A stretch of 64,000 bases of DNA from Microbacterium lacus (GTDB lineage: Bacteria; Actinomycetota; Actinomycetes; Actinomycetales; Microbacteriaceae), in NCBI RefSeq assembly GCF_039531105.1, contig NZ_BAAAPK010000001.1:1922001-1986000 (forward strand). Direction: 5' to 3'. The translations under genes and the position numbers were made by a program. The notes under the pieces were generated by a model. It made no database searches and was not told where the DNA came from. It saw only the letters and a program-made list of their open reading frames with translations. Each line of letters starts with the position of its first letter. Position 1 is the first letter of the stretch. Shown here piece after piece: positions 54,160 to 63,130 of this stretch.

Positions 54160-54582
54160 TCAGTCTCCGTTCGGGGAATCGGCTTCGGCGGCCAGTCGCG
54201 CGTTGCGCGCGTCCAGCGAAGCCCCTTTGATCGTCGCATACGCCCACATCCCCCCGAAAATGAGGGCGACGAGGAACAGCGAGGGCACGAGGAAACCACC
54301 GAGCGCGACGACCGCCTGGAGCAGCCAGCCGAGGACGATAGCCCAGCGGTGCCGCAGCATGCCTGCCGTGAGGATCATCACGACGGCGAGCACGGTGCCG
54401 GCGACGATCCCCCACCAGGACGGGATTCCGGTCGGCAGCGCGCCGAGTCCGAAGATCACGAGTCCCCCGAGGAAGACGATGACCGACTCGAAAGCGAGCA
54501 CGATGGATCCGAGCGACTCCGCGGCGCCGCGGGCGCGCCGCGGTCGAGCGGCACGGCCGGGCTCTTCGGGCGCCGTGGTCAT
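54160..54582 (-). CDS. DUF4233 membrane protein (operon partner of folC and ndk)
   Basis: This 140-residue protein has four hydrophobic segments and a short cytoplasmic tail with acidic end. The position between folC and ndk is conserved in actinobacteria, where it is annotated DUF4233. ATG 54582 overlaps the folC stop by 4 nt; a slightly longer frame from 54603 lies in folC and is not used. The function is unknown. Confidence 0.8.
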   Translation of the reverse strand: MTTAPEEPGRAARPRRARGAAESLGSIVLAFESVIVFLGGLVIFGLGALPTGIPSWWGIVAGTVLAVVMILTAGMLRHRWAIVLGWLLQAVVALGGFLVPSLFLVALIFGGMWAYATIKGASLDARNARLAAEADSPNGD

Positions 54583-55931
54583 TCGCCCCACCCCGCCTTC
54601 CACCCGTCAGCCTCCGCGAGACCGATCGCCTCGCCGGCGAGGATCACCGACCCCGTGATCACGACGGCACGGCGATCGGATGCCGCCGCCCACTCCCGGG
54701 CGGCCTCGGCGGCGCCCACGAGGTCGTCGTGCACCGTCACGGGCAGTTCGAGCGCTTCGGCGAGGTCGGCGATCGTATCGGCGTCGTTCGCCCGCTCCGA
54801 GTCCGGCGCCGTGGCGAAGACGTGGGAGGCCAGCGGCGCGAGCTCCCGGAGGATGCCCTCGGCGTCCTTGTCGGAAAGGACGCCGAGCACGATGCCCCAC
54901 TCGTCGAAGTCGAACGAGGACCTCAGCGCCGCTGCGAGCGCCCGCGCGCCGTGCGGGTTGTGGGCGGCATCCACGATGACGGTGGGGCTGATCCCGAGGA
55001 GCTGGAGACGGCCGGGGGACGTCGCCTGCGCGAGGCCTTCCGCGAGGATGTCGCCGCTGATCTGCTGGGCGCCTCCCCCGATGAGCGACTCCACGGCCGC
55101 GATCGCCAGTGCGGCGTTCTGCGCCTGGTGCTCTCCGAACAGCGGCAGGTACTCGTCCGCGTACGCCCCGGCGATGCCCTGCACCGAGATCTGCTGGCCG
55201 CCGACGGCAAGTCGAGCCTCGGTGAGCGCGAAGTCCTCGCCCTCGAACGCGATGGTCGCGCCGCGCGCGGCTGCGGTCTGGCGCAGGACAGAAGCTGCCT
55301 CGGGATGCTGCGCAGCGGAGACCACGGCGGCGCCGTCTTTGATGATCCCCGCCTTGACACCCGCGATCTCGCGGATCGTCGATCCGAGTCGGTCGGCGTG
55401 ATCGAGGTCGACGGGGGCGAACACGGCCACGTCTCCATCAGCGGTGTTCGTCGAGTCCCATGCGCCGCCCATGCCGACTTCGAGCACCAGCACGTCGATC
55501 GGCGCGTCGGCGAACACGACGAACGCGAGCACGGTCAGAAGCTCGAAGAATGTCAGCGGTGCGTCTCCCGCGGCGGCCAGTTCGGCATCCACGATGTCGA
55601 CGAACGGGGCGATCTCGTCCCACGCTTCGGCGACGGCGGCATCCGGAGCCGGCTCGCCGTCGATCATGATGCGCTCCGTGAAGCGCTCGAGGTGCGGACT
55701 CGTGAACAGCCCGGTGCGGAGGCCGTGTGCCCGCACGAGGCTCTCGATGATGCGACTCGTCGAGGTCTTGCCGTTCGTGCCGGTGACGTGGATCACGCGA
55801 TACGTGCGCTGCGGGTCGTCGAGGAGCTCGAGTACGCGACGTGTCCGCTGCACACGGGGCTGCACCCACTGCTCGCCTTGCCGCTTCAGGAGGGCGGCGT
55901 AGACCGCGTCCGCGCGGGCCCGTTCGCTCAT
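54579..55931 (-). CDS. folC: Folylpolyglutamate synthase / dihydrofolate synthase
   Basis: This Mur-ligase-type ATPase of 450 residues adds glutamate to folates. [15 protein letters not shown] near residue 45 is the P loop; [29 protein letters not shown] and the C-terminal [13 protein letters not shown] are family matches. ATG 55931 overlaps the ileS stop by 4 nt. It belongs to the T-box-controlled ileS operon, so folate elongation may be co-controlled with isoleucine charging. Confidence 0.95.
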   Translation of the reverse strand: MSERARADAVYAALLKRQGEQWVQPRVQRTRRVLELLDDPQRTYRVIHVTGTNGKTSTSRIIESLVRAHGLRTGLFTSPHLERFTERIMIDGEPAPDAAVAEAWDEIAPFVDIVDAELAAAGDAPLTFFELLTVLAFVVFADAPIDVLVLEVGMGGAWDSTNTADGDVAVFAPVDLDHADRLGSTIREIAGVKAGIIKDGAAVVSAAQHPEAASVLRQTAAARGATIAFEGEDFALTEARLAVGGQQISVQGIAGAYADEYLPLFGEHQAQNAALAIAAVESLIGGGAQQISGDILAEGLAQATSPGRLQLLGISPTVIVDAAHNPHGARALAAALRSSFDFDEWGIVLGVLSDKDAEGILRELAPLASHVFATAPDSERANDADTIADLAEALELPVTVHDDLVGAAEAAREWAAASDRRAVVITGSVILAGEAIGLAEADGWKAGWGE

Positions 55932-58900
55932 CGCTGCTCCCCCGCCCTGCCGACCATGACCCGGAAGGCGCCGGCGTTCGCGTACGTGCCGGCGGCGATC
56001 CGCTCGGTGTGCTCGCGCTCCCCCACGGCGGACCATTCCTCATGCAGCGTCTCAAGCTCCTCACCGGGACCGGCCAGGTAGATGCCGGAGGCGACGGCGA
56101 GAGTCTCCCCCGCGACGTCGGCCGTCGCGAACGCGGCCGCGACGGCCTCCGCGTCAGCCCGCTCGTCGAACACGATCTCGAGCCGGATGCGGTCGCTGAC
56201 ATCGAAGCCGGCGGCCTTCCGCGTGTCCTGCACGGCGCGGATGACATCGCGCGCGAGACCTTCCGCTTCCAACTCCGGAGTGGTCGTCGTGTCCAGCAGG
56301 GCGAAGCCCCCGCTGGGCAGGACCGCCAGGGCCTCCCCCTCGGGCCGGCCGGTCGTCTCGAGCACCAGTTCGTACTCGCCCGGTTCGAGGGCGATCGATC
56401 CGGCGGTCACGGCGCCGCCGGTCTCCGACCAGTCCCCCGCCTTGGCCGCCTGGATCGCCTGCTGCACCTGCTTGCCCAGGCGGGGTCCTGCCGCCCGCGC
56501 GTTCACGGAGAGCCGGTGGGAGATTCCGAAGGAGGCGGCGGTGTCCGCGGCGAGCTCGACGAGCTCGACCGACTTGACGTTGAGCTCGTCGCGCAGGATG
56601 TCTTCGAACTGGGCGAGATCCGCCGCGTGCGCAACCACGACGGTGAGCCGGGCCAGCGGGAGCCTCACGCGCTTGCCTTCGCGCTTGCGCAGCGCATTGG
56701 CCGTCGACGACACCTCCCGGACGGCATCCATCGCCGAGCGGATGTCATCGGCGGCGGGGAAGGCATCCGCGTCCGGCCAGTCCTGAAGGTGGACGCTCCG
56801 TCCGCCCGTCAGGCCCTGCCAGACGCGCTCGGACACGAGCGGGATGAGCGGTGCGGCCACCCGGGTGAGCGTCTCGAGCACCGTGTAGAGCGTGTCGAAC
56901 GCATCACGACTGCGGGGGTCTTCGCTCACCCCGACCCAGAACCGGTCGCGCGAGCGTCGGATGAACCAGTTGGTCAGCGCCTCGCCGAAATCACGCAGCT
57001 TCGCCGCCGCGGAGGTCGAATCCAGACCCTCCAGATCGGCGCCGACACCGCGCACCAGGTCGCCGGTGAGCGCGAGGATGTAGCGGTCCAGGACGTCCGG
57101 GCTGTCCGTTCGCCACACCGCGTCGTAGCCGACGCCGCCCTGTCCGCCGGCGGCGTTCGCGTACGTCGAGAAGAAGTACCACGCGTTCCACAGCGGAAGC
57201 AGGAACTCGCGCACCCCCTGCCGGATGCCTTCCTCGGTGACGACGAGGTTGCCGCCGCGCAGGACCGAGCTGCCCATGAGGAACCAGCGCATCGCGTCGG
57301 AGCCGTCCCGGTCGAACACTTCCGAGACGTCGGGGTAGTTGCGCAGCGATTTGGACATCTTCTGCCCGTCGTTGCCGAGCACGATGCCGTGACAGCTCAC
57401 ACCCGTGAATGCCGGCCGATCGAACAGCGCCGTCGACAGCACGTGCATCACATAGAACCAGCCGCGTGTCTGCCCGATGTACTCGACGATGAAATCCGCC
57501 GGCGAGTGCTCGTCGAACCACTCGTGGTTCTCGAACGGGTAGTGCACCTGCGCATACGGCATCGAGGCCGAGTCGAACCACACGTCCAGGACGTCCTCGA
57601 TGCGGCGCATCGTGCTGCGCCCCGTGGGATCGTCCGGGTTCGGCCGTGTCAGGTCGTCGATGTACGGACGATGCAGGTCGACCTCGCCCTCGGCGTTGCG
57701 CGGCAGCCGGCCGAAATCACGTTCGAGCTCTTCGAGCGAACCGTACGCGTCGACGCGCGGGTACTCGGGATCGTCGCTCTTCCACACCGGGATCGGCGAG
57801 CCCCAGTATCGGTTGCGACTGATCGACCAGTCGCGTGCGCCCTCGAGCCACTTGCCGAACTGACCGTGCTTGACGTTCTCGGGGACCCAGGTGATCTGCT
57901 CGTTGTTCTCCAGCAGGCGGTCCTTGATGTCGGTGACCCGGATGAACCAGCTCGAGACCGCCTTGTAGATCAGGGGGTTCCGGCACCGCCAGCAGTGCGG
58001 GTAGGAGTGCTCGTAGCTCGCCAGGCGCAGGAGTCGACCGTCCTGCCGGAGGATGCGGATGAGCGGCGTGTTCGCGTCCATCCACAGCTCACCGGCGACG
58101 TCCGTCACGGTCGGCAGGAATCGCCCGCCGTCGTCGAGGCTCAGGATCGTGGGGATCCCGGCCGCTTCGGCGACGCGCTGGTCGTCCTCGCCGTAGGCCG
58201 GCGCCTGGTGCACGATGCCGGTGCCGTCGCTCGTGGTCACGTAGTCGTCGACGAGGATCCGCCAGGCGTTCTCGGTGCCCCACGTCTCGGCATCCGCGTA
58301 GTAGTCGAACAAGCGGTCGTAGTGCACGTCGGCGAGGTCCGCGCCCATGTGCACGGTCTCGATCGCCGCGACGGCGTCCGCAGCTGTCGCATAGCCGAGG
58401 TCCTTCGCGTAGTTCGTCAGCAGATCCTCGGCGAGCAGGTAGCGGTGCGATTCGGCCTCGACGGATTCGTCGCTGCGGCCGTCCGGTCCGTGGTGCACGT
58501 CGGCGGCGCCACCGGGTCCGCCCGGCAGGACGACGTAACGGATGCCGGGCCCCACGGCCAGCGCGAGGTTCGTGGGCAGCGTCCACGGCGTCGTCGTCCA
58601 CGCGAGTGCGCGGATACCCGTGAGGCCCAGGGCCTCGGCCTTCAGGCCCACGAGGGGGAAGGTCACGGTGACGGACGGATCCTGGCGCATCTTGTACACG
58701 TCGTCGTCCATGCGCAGCTCGTGGCTGGACAGCGGCGTCTGGTCGCGCCAGCAGTACGGCAGCACGCGATATCCCTCGTAGGCGAGCCCCTTGTCGAACA
58801 GGGTCTTGAACGCCCAGAGCACGCTCTCCATGTACGACGTGTCCAGCGTCTTGTAGCCGCGTTCGAAGTCGACCCAGCGGGCCTGGCGGGTGACGTACTC

Positions 58901-59311
58901 CTCCCACTCGCGCGTGTAGGCGAGCACGGATTCACGGGCCTTGCCGTTGAAGGTCGCGACCCCCATGCGCTCGATCTCGTCCTTCTCGGTGATGCCGAGC
59001 TGCTTCATCGCCTCGAGCTCAGCCGGAAGGCCGTGCGTGTCCCAGCCGAACACACGGTCGACGCGCTTGCCGCGCATCGTCTGGAAGCGCGGGAACAGGT
59101 CCTTCGCGTAACCGGTGAGCAGGTGCCCGTAGTGCGGCAGACCGTTCGCGAACGGAGGTCCGTCGTAGAAGACCCATTCCTCTTCCCCGGACCGGTTCTC
59201 GATCGAGGCGCGGAAGGTGTCATCGGCGCGCCAGAAGTCGATGATCTCGCGCTCGATCGCGGGGAATCGCGGGCTCGGGGGGACGTCGGGGCCGCTCTTG
59301 GGGTAGGTCAT
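55928..59311 (-). CDS. ileS: Isoleucyl-tRNA synthetase, eukaryote/archaea-like type 2
   Basis: This class I synthetase of 1127 residues is longer than the E. coli type (938). HIGH is HYGH at 60-63 in [11 protein letters not shown], and KMSKS is in [22 protein letters not shown]. The LRNYPD context and GLPHYGH are signatures of IleRS type 2, the archaeal/eukaryotic-like class, which often shows reduced mupirocin sensitivity. The canonical H-x-G-H order is kept; the known hyper-resistant variants swap it. ATG 59311 follows a T-box leader. A GGAG lies 4 nt upstream. The operon continues with folC, DUF4233 and ndk. Confidence 0.96.
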   Translation of the reverse strand: MTYPKSGPDVPPSPRFPAIEREIIDFWRADDTFRASIENRSGEEEWVFYDGPPFANGLPHYGHLLTGYAKDLFPRFQTMRGKRVDRVFGWDTHGLPAELEAMKQLGITEKDEIERMGVATFNGKARESVLAYTREWEEYVTRQARWVDFERGYKTLDTSYMESVLWAFKTLFDKGLAYEGYRVLPYCWRDQTPLSSHELRMDDDVYKMRQDPSVTVTFPLVGLKAEALGLTGIRALAWTTTPWTLPTNLALAVGPGIRYVVLPGGPGGAADVHHGPDGRSDESVEAESHRYLLAEDLLTNYAKDLGYATAADAVAAIETVHMGADLADVHYDRLFDYYADAETWGTENAWRILVDDYVTTSDGTGIVHQAPAYGEDDQRVAEAAGIPTILSLDDGGRFLPTVTDVAGELWMDANTPLIRILRQDGRLLRLASYEHSYPHCWRCRNPLIYKAVSSWFIRVTDIKDRLLENNEQITWVPENVKHGQFGKWLEGARDWSISRNRYWGSPIPVWKSDDPEYPRVDAYGSLEELERDFGRLPRNAEGEVDLHRPYIDDLTRPNPDDPTGRSTMRRIEDVLDVWFDSASMPYAQVHYPFENHEWFDEHSPADFIVEYIGQTRGWFYVMHVLSTALFDRPAFTGVSCHGIVLGNDGQKMSKSLRNYPDVSEVFDRDGSDAMRWFLMGSSVLRGGNLVVTEEGIRQGVREFLLPLWNAWYFFSTYANAAGGQGGVGYDAVWRTDSPDVLDRYILALTGDLVRGVGADLEGLDSTSAAAKLRDFGEALTNWFIRRSRDRFWVGVSEDPRSRDAFDTLYTVLETLTRVAAPLIPLVSERVWQGLTGGRSVHLQDWPDADAFPAADDIRSAMDAVREVSSTANALRKREGKRVRLPLARLTVVVAHAADLAQFEDILRDELNVKSVELVELAADTAASFGISHRLSVNARAAGPRLGKQVQQAIQAAKAGDWSETGGAVTAGSIALEPGEYELVLETTGRPEGEALAVLPSGGFALLDTTTTPELEAEGLARDVIRAVQDTRKAAGFDVSDRIRLEIVFDERADAEAVAAAFATADVAGETLAVASGIYLAGPGEELETLHEEWSAVGEREHTERIAAGTYANAGAFRVMVGRAGEQR

Positions 59312-59521
59312 CTCGCTCCAGCAGGTCGCAGTGCTTCCGTGCTGGGACGACCCCTCCTGACGGAGAAACCGCGGTACCACCCCGCGTTGCCCTTCCGACG
59401 TCGTCGGACGGACCCCTTTCACAGCGGCTGTGACGGGCCTGCCCCGTCCGGTTCTAGTGGGGGCTCGCGCCCTGTTCTTCCGGAAGCTCCCCGGTGATGC
59501 CGGATCGATGCTGGTGATCCG
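59312..59521 (-). promoter_or_regulatory. Isoleucine T-box riboswitch upstream of ileS (actinobacterial translational class)
   Basis: About 210 nt lie between a -10 TAGAAT and the ileS ATG. The T-box core GGGTGGTACCGCGG on the minus strand (59369-59383) matches the consensus NGGTGGNACCGCG that pairs with the tRNA 3' end. Upstream, the stem I segment CGGCATCACCGGGGAGC presents an ATC specifier for isoleucine, followed by GGAAGAAC, as in actinobacterial ileS T-boxes, whose stem I is ultra-short. No intrinsic terminator follows, so control is probably by ribosome-site sequestration. That mode is inferred from the class, not shown. Confidence 0.9.
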
Positions 59522-59527
59522 ATTCTA
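59522..59527 (-). promoter_or_regulatory. -10 element of the ileS T-box transcript
   Basis: TAGAAT on the minus strand predicts a transcript start near 59515, just before stem I. Confidence 0.5.
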
Positions 59528-59544
59528 CCCGCAGATCCCGGGCG

Positions 59545-59550
59545 TAGCGT
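59545..59550 (+). promoter_or_regulatory. -10 element, leaderless start of the pentapeptide protein
   Basis: TAGCGT, 6 nt (GAGGGG), then ATG 59557. The GAGGGG is too close to the ATG to act as a ribosome-binding site. The ileS -10 lies 17 nt away on the other strand. Confidence 0.45.
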
Positions 59551-59556
59551 GAGGGG

Positions 59557-60213
59557 ATGCGCCGTCCCCCCGTTCCGGCAGCCCCGCGGGTCTCGCCCCC
59601 CGATCTCCCCCCGCATCTGCAGGAAGCAGTGCCACCTCGTCGCGGCTCGGAGTCGTTCCAGCAGCGATGGACGGAGCTTGCGGACCAGACGGATGCCGCG
59701 CACGCCGCGCTCACCGAGTGCGCGATCCTCGGCGCCTCGGTCGATCGTCTCGACCTGACCGGAGCGACGCTCGTGGATGTGGATGTCCGGGACCTGCGTG
59801 CGACGACCTTCACCGCGCGCGGCGCCCGGCTGCGGCGGGTGCTCATCACCGGCGGCCGCATCGGGACGCTCGATCTGGCCGATGCCGACGTCGATGAGCT
59901 CGAGTTGCGCGGCGTCCGCGTCGCCTACCTCTCCCTCGCGGCGTCGCGGGTGTCGGATCTCTTTGTCGCCGGATGCACGATCGGCACGCTGGACCTGCCG
60001 CAGTCCTCCGTATCGAGGGCGTCCTTCATCGACAGCCGTGCGGACGACGTCGACACCCGCGGCGTCCGGGCCCAGGACCTCGACCTGCGAGGACTCGAAG
60101 CGCTGTCCTTCCTCGATCCTGCCTCGCTCCGCGGCGTGATCCTGTCCGCCCGTCAAGTGCAGGAACTCGCCCCCGCTCTCGCCGCAGCGCTCGGCATCCG
60201 CGTCGTGGATTGA
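59557..60213 (+). CDS. Pentapeptide-repeat-like beta-helix protein
   Basis: From residue 63, the 218 residues fall into about 25 quasi-repeats of five, with Leu/Val/Phe at the central position (LDLTG ATLVD VDVRD LRATT FTARG). They predict a right-handed quadrilateral beta-helix as in pentapeptide repeat proteins. The first 60 residues are unlike the repeats and may be a helical cap. Some family members mimic DNA and protect gyrase (Qnr, MfpA), but the N-terminal extension and lack of close similarity prevent a function call. It sits alone between ileS and valS. Confidence 0.72.
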   Translation: MRRPPVPAAPRVSPPDLPPHLQEAVPPRRGSESFQQRWTELADQTDAAHAALTECAILGASVDRLDLTGATLVDVDVRDLRATTFTARGARLRRVLITGGRIGTLDLADADVDELELRGVRVAYLSLAASRVSDLFVAGCTIGTLDLPQSSVSRASFIDSRADDVDTRGVRAQDLDLRGLEALSFLDPASLRGVILSARQVQELAPALAAALGIRVVD

Positions 60214-60222
60214 TCCGCCGCG

Positions 60223-60228
60223 TAGAAT
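60223..60228 (+). promoter_or_regulatory. -10 element of valS
   Basis: TAGAAT lies 63 nt before the valS ATG; AAGGAG at 60281-60286 is the ribosome-binding site. The 5' leader is about 55-60 nt. Confidence 0.5.
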
Positions 60229-60291
60229 CGAGGGGCATCCCATACTCAGGCACGCAGACACGGTGCCGCACATATCGCCAAGGAGACCCTC

Positions 60292-62871
60292 ATGGCCGAC
60301 GCGCTGATTCCCGACAAGCCCGCCCTGGAGGGGCTCGAGAGCAAATGGTCGGATCGGTGGGATGCCGAGGGCACGTACCTGTTCGACCGTCTTCGTGCCG
60401 CCCAGGCGGGGCGGGAGGGCGTCTTCTCGGTCGACACCCCTCCGCCGACGGCGAGCGGGAGCCTGCACATCGGACACGTGTTCTCCTACACGCACACGGA
60501 TATCAAGGTGCGGTACGAGCGCATGCGCGGCAAGAGCGTGTTCTACCCGATGGGCTGGGACGACAACGGGCTTCCGACCGAGCGACGTGTCCAGAACTTC
60601 TACGGCGTGCGCTGCGATCCGTCGCTCCCCTACGACCCCGACTTCACTCCCCCGTTCGAGGGAGGCGACAACAAGAGCACGAAGGCGGCGGATCAGATTC
60701 CGATCAGCCGGCGCAACTTCATCGAGCTGTGCGAATCGCTCACCCTCGAGGACGAGAAGCACTTCGAGGCGCTGTTCCGCCAGCTCGGGCTGAGCGTGGA
60801 CTGGACGCAGACCTACCGGACGATCTCGGACGACACGATCCGCACGAGCCAGCTCGCGTTCCTGCGCAACCTCGAGCGCGGCGAGGCGTACCAGGCACTC
60901 GCGCCGACGCTCTGGGACATCGACTTCCGCTCGGCGATCGCGCAGGCCGAGCTCGAAGACAGGGAGCAGCCCGCCGCGTACCACCGCGTCGCGTTCCACA
61001 AGACCGACGGCTCGGGGGATGTGCACATCGAGACCACGCGCCCGGAGCTCTTGGCCGCGTGCGTCGCCCTCGTCGCGCACCCCGACGACGAGCGGTACCA
61101 GCCGCTCTTCGGAACCACGGTGCGCACCCCCCTGTTCGAGGTGGAGGTGCCGGTGCTCGCGCACCCGCTCGCCCAGAAGGACAAGGGATCGGGCATCGCC
61201 ATGATCTGCACGTTCGGCGACGTGACCGACATCATCTGGTGGCGCGAACTCGACCTGCCCAACCGCACGATCCTCGGCAAGGACGGCCGCGTGATCGCGG
61301 ACGCGCCCGACGCGATCGTGACGGATGCCGCTCGAGCGGCGTACGCCGAGATCGCGGGCAAGACGGTGTTCAGCGCGAAGAAGGCCGTCGTCGACCTGCT
61401 GCGCGCGTCGGGTGAGCTCGACGGCGAGCCGAAGCCGTTCACCCATGCGGTGAAGTTCTTCGAGAAGGGCGACCGTCCGCTCGAGATCGTGTCGACGCGG
61501 CAGTGGTACCTCCGCAACGGCGCCCGTGACCAGGACCTCCGGGATCGCCTGATCTCGCTCGGCACCGAGATGGCCTGGCACCCCGACTTCATGCGCGTGC
61601 GCTACGAGAACTGGGTCGGCGGTCTGACCGGCGACTGGCTGGTGTCTCGCCAGCGCTTCTTCGGCGTGCCGATTCCGGTCTGGTACGGGCTGGACGAGAA
61701 CGGCGACCGCGATTACGACCGCGTGATCACCCCCGACCTCGCGAGCCTTCCCGTCGACCCCACCACCGACGTCCCGCCCGGCTACACCGCAGACCAGCGC
61801 GGCCTCGCCGGCGGGTTCGAGGGCGAGAAGGACATCTTCGACACCTGGGCGACCTCGTCGCTCACCCCGCAGCTCGCCGGCGGCTGGCAGCGCGATGAAG
61901 AGCTCTGGAACCTCGTCGCCCCGTTCGACCTTCGGCCGCAGGGGCAGGACATCATCCGCACGTGGCTGTTCTCCACGATGCTGCGCAGCGCCCTCGAGGA
62001 CGGACGCGCCCCGTGGACGGACGCGGCGATCTCGGGATTCATCGTGGACCCCGACCGCAAGAAGATGTCCAAGTCCAAGGGCAACGTCGTGACTCCGGCG
62101 GACATCCTCGATCAGCACGGCACCGACGCCGTCCGCTACTGGTCGGCGTCCAGCCGGCTCGGCGCGGACGCCGCGTTCGACCCGCAGAACCCCACGCAGG
62201 TGAAGATAGGTCGTCGCCTCGCGATCAAGGTGCTCAACGCCGCCAAGTTCGTCCTGTCCTTCCCGGTGCCCGAGGGAGCCGAAGTCACACACGCGCTGGA
62301 CGCCGCGATGCTCGCGACGCTCGACGGCGTGGTCCGCGAGGCGACGAAGGCTTTCGACGCGTACGACCACGCCCGCGCACTCGAGCTGACCGAGCAGTTC
62401 TTCTGGACGTTCTGCGACGACTACCTCGAGCTCGTCAAGGAGCGCGCGTACGACCGCACCGATGTCGGACAAGCCTCTGCGGCGCTCGCGCTGCGCACCG
62501 CTCTGTCGACCCTGCTGCGGCTCCTCGCTCCCGTGCTGGTCTTCGCGACGGAAGAGCCCTGGTCATGGTTCAACGAGGGCTCCGTGCACACGGCGCCGTG
62601 GCCCACCGACTCCGGCAGCGGCGGCGACCCCGCCGTCCTGTCGGCGGTCAGTGCCGCGCTCATCGGCATCCGGCGCGCCAAGACGGAGGCGAAGGCGTCA
62701 CAGAAGACCCCGGTGCGGAGCATGACGATCACCGGCCCCACCGCGACGCTCGCACTCGTGCAGCTCGCGGAGGGCGACCTGAAGGCCGTGGGCCGCATCG
62801 CCGAGATCACGTACGCGGATGCCGACGCCCTGGGCATCTCGGACATCGAACTCGCCCCACAGGAGGTCTGA
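60292..62871 (+). CDS. valS: Valyl-tRNA synthetase
   Basis: This class I synthetase of 859 residues has HIGH as HIGH at 59-62 in SGSLHIGHVF, the CP1 editing domain and [13 protein letters not shown] near residue 590. The start ATG has AAGGAG at 6 nt. It is followed without a clear terminator by a small orphan gene 1 nt after its stop. It lies divergent from ileS with one gene between. Confidence 0.97.
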   Translation: MADALIPDKPALEGLESKWSDRWDAEGTYLFDRLRAAQAGREGVFSVDTPPPTASGSLHIGHVFSYTHTDIKVRYERMRGKSVFYPMGWDDNGLPTERRVQNFYGVRCDPSLPYDPDFTPPFEGGDNKSTKAADQIPISRRNFIELCESLTLEDEKHFEALFRQLGLSVDWTQTYRTISDDTIRTSQLAFLRNLERGEAYQALAPTLWDIDFRSAIAQAELEDREQPAAYHRVAFHKTDGSGDVHIETTRPELLAACVALVAHPDDERYQPLFGTTVRTPLFEVEVPVLAHPLAQKDKGSGIAMICTFGDVTDIIWWRELDLPNRTILGKDGRVIADAPDAIVTDAARAAYAEIAGKTVFSAKKAVVDLLRASGELDGEPKPFTHAVKFFEKGDRPLEIVSTRQWYLRNGARDQDLRDRLISLGTEMAWHPDFMRVRYENWVGGLTGDWLVSRQRFFGVPIPVWYGLDENGDRDYDRVITPDLASLPVDPTTDVPPGYTADQRGLAGGFEGEKDIFDTWATSSLTPQLAGGWQRDEELWNLVAPFDLRPQGQDIIRTWLFSTMLRSALEDGRAPWTDAAISGFIVDPDRKKMSKSKGNVVTPADILDQHGTDAVRYWSASSRLGADAAFDPQNPTQVKIGRRLAIKVLNAAKFVLSFPVPEGAEVTHALDAAMLATLDGVVREATKAFDAYDHARALELTEQFFWTFCDDYLELVKERAYDRTDVGQASAALALRTALSTLLRLLAPVLVFATEEPWSWFNEGSVHTAPWPTDSGSGGDPAVLSAVSAALIGIRRAKTEAKASQKTPVRSMTITGPTATLALVQLAEGDLKAVGRIAEITYADADALGISDIELAPQEV

Positions 62872-62872
62872 C

Positions 62873-63121
62873 ATGCAGCTCGGTACGAGATGGACCGCCG
62901 GCGACGAACCGCCCGCTGCGGTGCCTGCGGCGATGCGGGCGCAGATCGCCGCGGTCGAAGCCGTGACTCCCGCGGACCAGTTCGGTCAGCCGGCACCCCG
63001 GTGGACCCTCACCTGGCTGGAGGGGCGGCCGATCGCGGAGTTGGACACGGGCGTGATCGTGATGCTCGACGAGGATGGGCGGGCGATCGTGCGGCATGAC
63101 GAGGGCGACGGCTTCGGCTGA
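62873..63121 (+). CDS. Small soluble protein of unknown function following valS
   Basis: This 82-residue protein starts 1 nt after the valS stop and is preceded by AGGAGG (62861-62866), so it is translated with valS. No membrane segment. The middle WTLTWLEGRPIAELDTGVIVML and the acidic tail (DEDGRAIVRHDEGDGFG) form a possible small beta protein. I do not recognise a family. It could be a factor co-regulated with valyl-tRNA supply or simply the end gene of the transcript. Confidence 0.65.
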   Translation: MQLGTRWTAGDEPPAAVPAAMRAQIAAVEAVTPADQFGQPAPRWTLTWLEGRPIAELDTGVIVMLDEDGRAIVRHDEGDGFG

Positions 63122-63130
63122 GTCGGGGCC

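Noticed and set aside
55841..59497. A 1218-codon open frame antisense to ileS, and similar very long antisense frames over dnaG (3420-5900), leuS (32822-36262) and valS (59419-62472, minus)
   Set aside because: High-GC codon structure leaves stop-free mirror frames. Their translations are rich in Arg, Ala, Val, Asp and Gly without family motifs, whereas the sense frames carry complete synthetase or primase motifs.
59312..59521. Transcription-terminator type T-box for ileS
   Set aside because: No hairpin followed by a U run exists between the T-box core and the ATG; the actinobacterial ileS class is translational.
59551..59556. GAGGGG before ATG 59557 as a ribosome-binding site
   Set aside because: It touches the ATG with no spacer, and the -10 hexamer lies immediately upstream, so it would be at most the first bases of a transcript.
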